Assembly (NCBI GenBank): GCA_010092775.1 | Contig: JAADYZ010000085.1 | Span: forward strand, 1 to 6,369 | DNA length: 6,369 bases | DNA from: Chloroflexota bacterium | GTDB taxonomy: Bacteria; Chloroflexota; Anaerolineae; Aggregatilineales; UBA3940 | Reading direction: 5' to 3' | Shown here: piece by piece, positions 1 through 4,367 of the stretch | Layout of the letters: every line of letters begins with the position of its first letter | Numbering within the stretch: the first letter of the stretch is position 1 | Program-made: the position numbers and the translations under genes | The notes under the pieces: generated by a model | Database searches by the model: none | The model's input: only the letters and a program-made list of their open reading frames with translations | Told to the model about the DNA's origin: nothing

Positions 1-231
1 CTTAATCGTCTCTGCGCTCACGTTTCCTGCTGTTGAGGCAAAATAGCTTCGTGTCCACATTGAAGGTAGTTTCAACAGATGTGGGTGCTTTTTCCTGAGC
101 GTGCGCGATGTGACCCCTTTGCACTCTTTGACCACATCGGCAGCGGATACTGTGATCTTGCCCCGTTTAGGTGTCCAGATGAGATGATAAACAATGAGGT
201 GAACTCGATGTTCGTCGCGCTGATATTCCAT
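1..231 (-). pseudogene. tnpA: IS200/IS605 TnpA transposase, internally deleted and cut by the window edge
   Basis: TnpA is the small HUH/Y1 transposase that cuts and rejoins single-stranded DNA at the element ends. The 77 visible residues start at ATG 231, preceded by an AGGTGG ribosome binding site. They match the N-terminus (HRVHLIVYHLIWTPKR, residues 8-23) and then directly the C-terminal half (SAADVVKECKGVTS, 29-42, and LPSMWTRSYFASTAGNVS, 55-72) of family members. In full-length relatives roughly 55-65 residues lie between these blocks, including the His-x-His catalytic metal site. Here the blocks are fused in frame around residues 24-29 (about bases 145-162). No HUH motif remains, so the product should be catalytically dead. 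The catalytic tyrosine would lie just past the window edge and cannot be checked. The reading frame has no stop. The family call is by recognition, not by search. Confidence 0.75.
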
Positions 232-240
232 AAAACCACC

Positions 241-278
241 TGTTGATTTATATGTTTGATTATACAATAAAATCAACA
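241..278 (-). promoter_or_regulatory. tnpA leader: inverted repeat around a TATAAT box
   Basis: Perfect 9-bp arms TGTTGATTT (241-249) and AAATCAACA (270-278) flank an AT-rich 20-nt loop. The loop contains TATAAT on the minus strand (complement of 259-264), a consensus -10 box for tnpA. No good -35 box is visible at 17 nt. The arm nearest the gene ends right at the AGGTGG ribosome binding site, so a transcript starting upstream could fold close to the start region. Leader hairpins limiting TnpA expression are known in IS200; whether this one does so is inference. Confidence 0.4.
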
Positions 279-307
279 ACGCTGATTGTTCAGAAGTACA
301 GACAAAA

Positions 308-372
308 CGCCTGATGGTGGCGTATTTCGCCCGACAAGTTTCCCGATGCAAAATCCAGCCACACATCAGGCG
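308..372. repeat. 9-bp inverted repeat inside the IS left end
   Basis: The arms CGCCTGATG (308-316) and CATCAGGCG (364-372) are perfect reverse complements separated by 47 nt. The right arm overlaps the subterminal hairpin at 369-386, so the two folds are mutually exclusive. It is probably part of the left-end structure of the element, but its role is not known. Confidence 0.45.
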
Positions 373-386
373 GGCTAAAGCCCACC
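369..386. repeat. Subterminal IS hairpin with a GGGCTTTAGCCC core
   Basis: On the minus strand (tnpA direction) an 8-nt arm GGTGGGCT is followed by a TT loop and AGCCCGCC. Seven pairs are Watson-Crick and one is a G-T wobble. On the plus strand that position is an unfavourable A/C mismatch, so the tnpA-sense strand folds better. This fits the strand-specific recognition of hairpins by IS200/IS605 transposases. The core GGGCTTTAGCCC is a common hairpin in this family. Confidence 0.6.
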
Positions 387-400
387 AGAAACCCACCTAA

Positions 401-424
401 CCACTGCCATCAAAAATGGCGTGG
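401..424. repeat. Bulged hairpin next to the IS end
   Basis: CCAC-T-GCCAT, loop CAAAA, then ATGGC-GTGG. Nine base pairs are interrupted only by the unpaired T405. It sits immediately inside the presumed insertion point and lacks a T-tract on either side, so it is not an obvious intrinsic terminator. Confidence 0.35.
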
Positions 425-444
425 CTTGCGGCGGGTTCAAAATC

Positions 445-454
445 TGTCATGACA
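445..454. repeat. 10-bp perfect palindrome TGTCATGACA
   Basis: A self-complementary site about 70 bp upstream of the candidate promoter at 524-552. Its size and symmetry suit a dimeric regulator, but there is a single copy and no recognised regulator gene nearby. It also lies inside the possible gene remnant. Confidence 0.2.
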
Positions 455-523
455 AGCTCCGTCACTCTGCAAGGCTTGGCACAATCCTAACCTATCTCGA
501 CCAGGACGACTTCTACGCTGCCC

Positions 524-552
524 TTGTGGAGTGGCTTCAGCTTCCGTATTAT
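524..552 (+). promoter_or_regulatory. Candidate sigma-70-type promoter for the HypA-like operon
   Basis: TTGTGG at 524-529 and TATTAT at 547-552 are separated by exactly 17 bp. The -10 matches consensus at 5 of 6 positions and the -35 at 3 of 6. Transcription would begin near 559, giving an untranslated leader of about 30 nt before the ATG at 588. Assigned by eye only. Confidence 0.4.
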
Positions 553-587
553 TGAGATGAATCATGTGATGCGAAAATGAGGTGGAG

Positions 588-851
588 ATGGCGCACGAGA
601 GCGAACGGGCGAAGGCGATTATTGAACAAGCTGTGGCCGAGGTGGAAAACCAACACAGCGGTGGACCGGCAACAGCGATCGTAGTGGAGCTGCATGGCTT
701 CATTGAAGAAGGGGTGGCACGTGATCTACTCGTTGAGGCAATGAAGGGTACCCCGTTGGAGGGCGTGAGCCTGCGTATTGAGCAGGGCAACAGCCATCAT
801 GATGAACTGCCAGAGACTGTCATGTTTGCGCTGAAAGAGGTCGAGGTCTAA
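588..851 (+). CDS. HypA-like nickel metallochaperone lacking the zinc-finger domain
   Basis: HypA proteins deliver nickel to [NiFe]-hydrogenase (and in some species urease) with HypB, in the cytoplasm. This 87-residue protein has the N-terminal HypA fold pattern: helix ERAKAIIEQAV (6-16), a strand near 31-37, then the conserved turn GTPLEGVSLRIEQG (54-67). The C-terminal strand is LPETVMFALKEVEV (74-87). Between 67 and 74 the two-CxxC zinc module of about 35 residues is absent; the downstream paralogue has it. The start at ATG 588 is preferred over the in-frame GTG at 582 because GAGG (579-582) sits 5 nt before the ATG. That start gives Met-Ala-His-Glu; after expected methionine removal the mature end would be Ala-His-Glu, keeping His at 2 and Glu at 3 as in the Met-His-Glu nickel site of HypA. 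It lies 5 bp upstream of its paralogue in an operon. The family call is strong by motif, but nickel binding is inferred. Confidence 0.65.
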   Translation: MAHESERAKAIIEQAVAEVENQHSGGPATAIVVELHGFIEEGVARDLLVEAMKGTPLEGVSLRIEQGNSHHDELPETVMFALKEVEV

Positions 852-856
852 CCCTC

Positions 857-1213
857 ATGCTGCACGCGCATTCTGATCATGTTGAACGAGCCAAGGCGAT
901 CGTATCGCAGGCGGTGGCGGAGGCCGAAACCCGCCACGATGGTCGGACGCTCATCGAGTTGTGGATGGTGGTCTACGGCGCGATTGATCTGGACGAAGCC
1001 GAGCGGGCGATCAACAGGGCAATGCAAGGCACAGCCGCCGAAGGCGCCTCGTTGCGCCTGGAAAAGGGCGGGCGGCGCTATGTGTGCTGGAACTGCTGCG
1101 GGTTGGCCTTTGAGGGCGAAGGCGGCGTCTGCCCCAACTGCGAACAGGAGGCACAGGCCCTGCCCGAGTCGGTCATGTTTTCGCTGCGCCGGATTCGCGT
1201 GGCTGAGGGTTAG
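857..1213 (+). CDS. hypA: HypA/HybF-family nickel metallochaperone, zinc-finger-containing
   Basis: This 118-residue protein, a normal HypA length, shares its first helix (ERAKAIVSQAV, 10-20), the GTAAEGASLRLEKG turn (58-71) and the C-terminal LPESVMFSLRRIRV (102-115) with the preceding gene. It also has the structural zinc module: CWNC (Cys77, Cys80) and CPNC (Cys92, Cys95), with an extra Cys81. The N-terminus is atypical. It reads MLHAHSDH rather than Met-His-Glu, so the canonical nickel ligands are not in register; it is His-rich and begins Met-Leu-His, which has the form of an amino-terminal Cu/Ni-binding motif. The ATG follows the upstream stop by 5 bp, with GAGGT (843-847) inside the previous gene as ribosome binding site. 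Its TAG overlaps the convergent ppk2 stop by 4 bp. No hydrogenase or urease genes are in the window, so the client enzyme is unknown. Confidence 0.7.
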   Translation: MLHAHSDHVERAKAIVSQAVAEAETRHDGRTLIELWMVVYGAIDLDEAERAINRAMQGTAAEGASLRLEKGGRRYVCWNCCGLAFEGEGGVCPNCEQEAQALPESVMFSLRRIRVAEG

Positions 1214-2016
1214 CGCTCGTCGAAGTCAGGCGTCCACTGGTGCAGATTGTGCGAGGTACGGTAATCATCGTCGGCCTCTGGGCGCGGGTCGAGGTCGAAA
1301 GGCGGTGGGATCAGGTCTTCGTAATCGACCAGACTGACCAAATGGTTGATGCAATTGAGGCGGGCGCGCAGCTTATCATCGGCGTAGACCTGCCACCAGG
1401 GCGCCTCTGGGATGTCGGTGTACTGGAACATGCGATCCTTGGCTTTGGAGTATTCCTGCCAGCGGCTGCGTGACTCGACGTCCATTGAACTGAGCTTCCA
1501 GCGCGTTTTCGGATTGCGCGTGCGGGCATGAAAGCGGCGCTCCTGTTCATCGTCGCTAACGGAGAACCAGTACTTCACCAGCAGAATCCCCGAATTGACC
1601 AGCAAGCGCTCGAACTGCACCACGTCGTGCAGGAACTGCCAATACTCCTCATCGCTACAATAGCCCATGACACGCTCGACACCAGCACGGTTATACCAAC
1701 TGCGATCAAACAGAACGACTTCGCCAGCGGATGGCAAATGGCGTACATAGCGCTGAAAGTACCACTGTGTGCGTTCCTGCTCAGTGGGTTTGCCCAAGGC
1801 GACGAGACGTACCGAACGCGGATTGAGGGGTGCCATCACACGGCGGATAGCGCCACCTTTACCCGCAGCATCACGCCCTTCAAAAAGGACCACGACCTTG
1901 AGGCCCTTGTCCGTGATCCAGGTCTGCCACTTGACTAACTCCAGTTGCAGCCGGTCAAGCTCGCGCTGATAGGCTTCATAGTCTAGGGGTTCGCGTTCGA
2001 AGGGTGGCCCACCCAT
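1210..2016 (-). CDS. ppk2: Polyphosphate kinase 2, class I
   Basis: PPK2 enzymes transfer phosphate between polyphosphate and nucleotides; class I members typically phosphorylate nucleoside diphosphates (ADP to ATP, GDP to GTP). The 268-residue product is one P-loop kinase-like domain of usual length. Walker A is GRDAAGK at 47-53. The Walker B region is VVLFDRSWYNRAGVERVMG, 100-118, with Asp104. The lid region carries RFHARTRNPKTRWKLS (161-176) with its basic residues. The ATG at 2016 is chosen because GGGAG lies 8 nt upstream and the PPK2 homology begins just after it. The frame stays open to 2193, but the extra 59 residues do not look like PPK2 and would cover the promoter. It is transcribed towards the HypA-like operon with a 4-bp stop overlap. 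The direction of the reaction in vivo cannot be told from sequence. Confidence 0.93.
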   Translation of the reverse strand: MGGPPFEREPLDYEAYQRELDRLQLELVKWQTWITDKGLKVVVLFEGRDAAGKGGAIRRVMAPLNPRSVRLVALGKPTEQERTQWYFQRYVRHLPSAGEVVLFDRSWYNRAGVERVMGYCSDEEYWQFLHDVVQFERLLVNSGILLVKYWFSVSDDEQERRFHARTRNPKTRWKLSSMDVESRSRWQEYSKAKDRMFQYTDIPEAPWWQVYADDKLRARLNCINHLVSLVDYEDLIPPPFDLDPRPEADDDYRTSHNLHQWTPDFDER

Positions 2017-2041
2017 GTGCTTCTCTCCCGTTGCTGTCAGA

Positions 2042-2078
2042 CACACCTCTCGAAGTATAACAGGTGTGGGCCTTCGAG
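2042..2078. promoter_or_regulatory. Two interleaved 7-bp inverted repeats over the ppk2 promoter (possible operator)
   Basis: CACACCT (2042-2048) pairs with AGGTGTG (2062-2068). CTCGAAG (2049-2055) pairs with CTTCGAG (2072-2078). Both are perfect, and the arms alternate in the order A-B-A'-B'. The first pair has centres 20 bp apart, about two helical turns, and brackets the -10 box, a position suited to a repressor. An RNA pseudoknot is less likely, because most of the element lies upstream of the predicted transcription start. No regulator gene is visible. Confidence 0.35.
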
Positions 2079-2082
2079 TCAG
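2054..2082 (-). promoter_or_regulatory. Candidate ppk2 promoter
   Basis: Reading the minus strand, CTGACT (complement of 2077-2082) and TATACT (complement of 2054-2059) are 17 bp apart. Both match the sigma-70 consensus in 4 or more of 6 positions. The predicted start near 2047 leaves a leader of about 30 nt containing the GGGAG ribosome binding site. The element is overlaid by two inverted repeats, described in the next entry. Confidence 0.45.
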
Positions 2083-2272
2083 CGAAACACAGGTGAGGGG
2101 TAAGCCCTGTTGCGCTTCATCTGCTAAGCGTGAAGCCGCACCGTTCCAATCCTGCTGGCCATCTGGTTCTAAGTCCTTGGCTAGGGGAGACACCCCCTGA
2201 ACAAGCGCATAAGTGCTAATTAGCCTAGCTTAGGCAGCGATGTCATCTGGCCGAGCGCGGGGTGATCGTTCA

Positions 2273-2301
2273 TTGCCGGGCGGGTGACAGGATGCTATCA
2301 T
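2273..2301 (+). promoter_or_regulatory. Candidate promoter for the glycosidase operon
   Basis: TTGCCG (2273-2278) and TATCAT (2296-2301) are separated by exactly 17 bp; -35 matches 4 of 6 and -10 matches 5 of 6 consensus positions. The predicted start near 2308 gives a leader of about 38 nt that includes GAGGA (2332-2336) as ribosome binding site. A 7-bp inverted repeat, CAGGATG (2288-2294) and CATCCTG (2320-2326), brackets the -10 and the start point. Confidence 0.45.
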
Positions 2302-2345
2302 GGGGAGCGAGTTAACTTCCATCCTGACCCTGAGGACAACGCCGC

Positions 2346-2663
2346 ATGGCCGATGAGTTTGAATATCATTTTTTGATCTTGGCGCCCGGATTGCAGGCAG
2401 CTTGGTTTTTCCAGGCGGCCCGGCGCTATTGGCAGCGCTTCCAACCGATTGTCACCGATGATTGGGCGCTGCTCTCTTACATCCCTGGCGATGCCCCAGT
2501 CGCCGTGACGCTCTTAGCACGCTCTGACACCGCGGCCTTTGCCCAGGTGCAGATCGAGGCGCTGCGGCCAGGGGTGCGGCTGGATATGGTCGTGGTTGAC
2601 GATCTCACCTTGATGGAATCCGTCCTCAATAGTCGGGCTGAAGCCAGCCTGCCCTTTGGTTAA
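2346..2663 (+). CDS. Conserved hypothetical protein, stand-alone copy of the domain fused to the downstream glycosidase
   Basis: I do not recognise a named family for this 105-residue protein. Residues 8-105 align without gaps to residues 409-506 of the next protein, with 45 of 98 identical. The longest conserved block is LAPGLQAxWFFQAARRYWQ (12-30); VTxLARxDT (54-62) and the terminal FG are also shared. The hydrophobicity pattern suggests alternating strands and helices: strand 9-13, helix 19-31, strand 52-58, helix 63-73, strand 77-84, helix 87-98. That resembles a small alpha/beta fold. There is no signal peptide, membrane segment or cysteine. The ATG at 2346 has GAGGA 9 nt upstream. It is first in a two-gene operon, 18 nt before the glycosidase. 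A shared ligand or dimerisation role for both copies is inference. Confidence 0.8.
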   Translation: MADEFEYHFLILAPGLQAAWFFQAARRYWQRFQPIVTDDWALLSYIPGDAPVAVTLLARSDTAAFAQVQIEALRPGVRLDMVVVDDLTLMESVLNSRAEASLPFG

Positions 2664-2681
2664 AGAAGAGAGAAGCTAACG

Positions 2682-4202
2682 ATGAACTTTCGCGATTATC
2701 GCTGGTTCCGCAATCCGCGTGGGGTGCACAACATCGGGGTGTTTCGCCCGGTGTACACTGAGCGCTTTACATCGACTGGCATGGGCTGGGCCAAGTTTGT
2801 GGCCGGCGGCGATGAATATGCCGATGTGACGCCGGAACTGATCGCCAATAACTGCATGCCGATTATCCGCACCTTTCGTGAGAATATGGGTGCCTTAAAG
2901 CCGCCGGAAGAATGGTATGGCAACTACCAGCGCTATGTGGATGCGGGCTGCTATTGGTTTGAGCTTTACAACGAACCCAACTTGGAAGGCGAGTGGCCAC
3001 AAGATGACAATGGCCCAGTACTCTATGTGAGTTGGGACAATTATGAAGAGTGCATCCGCCCAATGAACGACAATTGGATCGAATGGGCGGAGCGGGTGGT
3101 TGATATTGGCGGCTACCCGGGTTTCACGGCAATGGCCGATACACCTGATCATCGTCATGCAACCGTCTTCTGGCTGGATGCCCTGCTGCGCGACCTGCGG
3201 GATCGTTACTACAATCGCTTTCAGCGGGTGATCGCTAACGGCTTGTGGGTCGCAACCCATCCCTATATTCAGAATCACTTCTATCAAGAGCCTGCCGGTG
3301 GCCCGTCGCACGTTGCTCGCCCGCATGATCAGCAGAACTGGCAGGAAGGGGGCTGGCACTTCGAGTACCCCTATGACCCGATCTCGCAGCGTTATGACCC
3401 AGGCCGGACGGTCTTTGGCAATACGCCATTGACACCCTACGGCGACACCAATGGCCTGGTGGCTGCCGGTCAAGCATTCCAGGAACTGCTTCAGCGTTAC
3501 TTTGATGCGGGTCCTGTCCCGGTGATTGGCACTGAGGGCGGCATTTGGAAGATTCCTGCACCGGATGACGATCCGCATCTGATTGACACCCGCTACCCGC
3601 CCTATGATCATTTCAGCCATGCCCAGGCTACAATGGCAATGTGGAAATGGATCGTCGAAAAGGGGCCGCCCTGGTTCTGGGGTGTGACCCTGTGGACTGA
3701 ATGGGACTATTTCGAGCAGTTCGAAATCACCCCAGCGACTGAGCTGATGCGGCAGACGCCGCCGATGCTGATGAATGTGGCTGATATTGATACCGGTGGT
3801 GGCGTCTTCGTTGAGATTGTGCCGGAAGATATCGGCGAACAGCCAGAAGCCGAACCGACCCAAGCCACCCCCGGCCCCGGTCCGGCGCAAGGTATCCCCG
3901 ATTTGCATTGGTTGGTGCTCGCACCCGGCTTGCAGGCCGACTGGTTCTTCCAGGCGGCACGCCGCTATTGGCAGACCTTCCGCCCGACGGTGATGACCGG
4001 TTGGGAGATGATCGAATTGCTTCCGGCGGGCGTCTCCTTGGGAGTGACCGTGTTGGCACGACCCGATACGATCAGCTACATGGACGAGCAAATTCGTGAC
4101 CCCTGGCCGAACGTAGTCTACGATCCGATTGTGGCGAATACGCTAGAAGAGATGGCCCAGGAGCTCGAACGACGGGCAACCTATAACATTCGATTTGGCT
4201 AA
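2682..4202 (+). CDS. Clan GH-A-like glycoside hydrolase with C-terminal repeat of the upstream protein's domain
   Basis: This 506-residue protein has three parts. Residues about 10-380 resemble a TIM-barrel glycosidase of clan GH-A (GH5/GH39-like). WFELYNEPN (92-100) supplies the Asn-Glu pair of strand 4, with Glu98 as likely acid/base. VPVIGTEGG (279-287) gives Glu285 as likely nucleophile on strand 7. ATHPY (191-195) and a Trp-rich stretch at 329-341 would line the cleft. Residues about 383-405 are a linker rich in Pro, Glu, Thr and Gly. Residues 409-506 repeat the domain of the preceding gene. There is no signal peptide, so it appears cytoplasmic unless exported by another route. The substrate cannot be predicted. 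Start ATG 2682 has only a weak purine-rich AGAGAG region upstream, which fits translation linked to the preceding gene. An inactive barrel is possible but less likely, since both glutamates are present. Confidence 0.8.
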   Translation: MNFRDYRWFRNPRGVHNIGVFRPVYTERFTSTGMGWAKFVAGGDEYADVTPELIANNCMPIIRTFRENMGALKPPEEWYGNYQRYVDAGCYWFELYNEPNLEGEWPQDDNGPVLYVSWDNYEECIRPMNDNWIEWAERVVDIGGYPGFTAMADTPDHRHATVFWLDALLRDLRDRYYNRFQRVIANGLWVATHPYIQNHFYQEPAGGPSHVARPHDQQNWQEGGWHFEYPYDPISQRYDPGRTVFGNTPLTPYGDTNGLVAAGQAFQELLQRYFDAGPVPVIGTEGGIWKIPAPDDDPHLIDTRYPPYDHFSHAQATMAMWKWIVEKGPPWFWGVTLWTEWDYFEQFEITPATELMRQTPPMLMNVADIDTGGGVFVEIVPEDIGEQPEAEPTQATPGPGPAQGIPDLHWLVLAPGLQADWFFQAARRYWQTFRPTVMTGWEMIELLPAGVSLGVTVLARPDTISYMDEQIRDPWPNVVYDPIVANTLEEMAQELERRATYNIRFG

Positions 4203-4367
4203 GGCCGTGCAGGCTGCAGCCACTTCCCACACAGTCCTTCAACAAAGGGGGACCGTGTGGGGTGCTCACCAGGCTTGGCCAGCCCGTCGGCTTGTTGTTG
4301 GCAGCCAGACACGCGACCTGTGCTGGCTACGGCGCATGCTTGTTCGATGGATGTGTTGGGCCCTTCT
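4203..4367. other. Convergent intergenic spacer
   Basis: The 165 bp between the 3' ends of the glycosidase gene and rtcA contain a perfect palindrome GGCTGCAGCC (4212-4221) and the long hairpin at 4226-4261. Nothing else with coding character was seen; open frames crossing it are shadows of rtcA. Confidence 0.5.
4226..4261. terminator. Long hairpin between convergent operons (possible transcript end)
   Basis: Arms CCCACACAGTCC (4226-4237) and GGACCGTGTGGG (4250-4261) pair at 11 of 12 positions around a 12-nt loop. The hairpin begins 24 nt after the glycosidase stop, where a 3' end is expected, and could serve both strands. No T-tract follows on either strand, so it is not a classical intrinsic terminator; it may instead protect mRNA ends. 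Confidence 0.4.

Larger units (their letters stand above)
1..403 (-). mobile_element. IS200/IS605-family insertion sequence, left end and 5' part (partial, decayed)
   Basis: The segment joins a TnpA-like reading frame at 1-231 to an AT-rich, hairpin-rich leader at 232-400, which is the usual layout of the left end of a single-strand-transposing IS200/IS605 element. There are no long terminal inverted repeats, as expected for the family. The outer limit near 395-405 is inferred from the position of the subterminal hairpin (369-386) and the start of gene-like sequence after it; the exact tip and target tetranucleotide cannot be fixed here. The right end lies beyond base 1, so it is unknown whether a tnpB gene was present. 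The internal deletion in TnpA suggests a non-autonomous copy. Confidence 0.7.
379..555 (+). other. Possible C-terminal remnant of an interrupted gene (unrecognised)
   Basis: This frame is open from just after a stop at 376-378, inside the IS hairpin, to TGA 553-555. The part outside the IS reads like real protein, with segments such as GTILTYLDQDDFYAALVEWL near the end. There is no ATG and no convincing ribosome binding site; the only early start is a GTG at 421. The simplest reading is the 3' tail of a gene into which the insertion sequence inserted. A free-standing peptide of about 44 residues from GTG 421 is the alternative. I do not recognise the family, and a chance open frame is possible at this length. 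Its end overlaps the candidate promoter of the following operon. Confidence 0.25.
2017..2345. other. Divergent intergenic region between ppk2 and the glycosidase operon
   Basis: These 329 bp hold no convincing gene. They contain the ppk2 promoter and repeats (2042-2082), a perfect palindrome GCTAATTAGC (2215-2224) running into GCCTA-GCT-TAGGC (2223-2235), and a promoter for the downstream operon (2273-2301). Open frames here, including the upstream extension of ppk2, lack homology and good start signals. Confidence 0.6.

Noticed and set aside
437..790. Minus-strand open frame of 117 codons opposite the first HypA-like gene
   Set aside because: Low-complexity Ser/Thr/Pro-rich translation with no family resemblance; it is a shadow of the plus-strand gene.
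2049..2078. H-type RNA pseudoknot or riboswitch for ppk2
   Set aside because: The A-B-A'-B' order would allow one in principle, but there is no connecting loop between the first two arms, and most of the element lies upstream of the predicted transcription start.
2017..2193. N-terminal extension of ppk2 by 59 residues to an ATG at 2193
   Set aside because: The extension does not resemble PPK2, covers the candidate promoter and repeats, and the ATG at 2016 has a well-placed GGGAG ribosome binding site.
2895..4091. Minus-strand open frame of 398 codons opposite the glycosidase gene
   Set aside because: Long only because of the GC bias of the opposite strand; the plus-strand frame has catalytic motifs, a clear operon context and a repeated domain.
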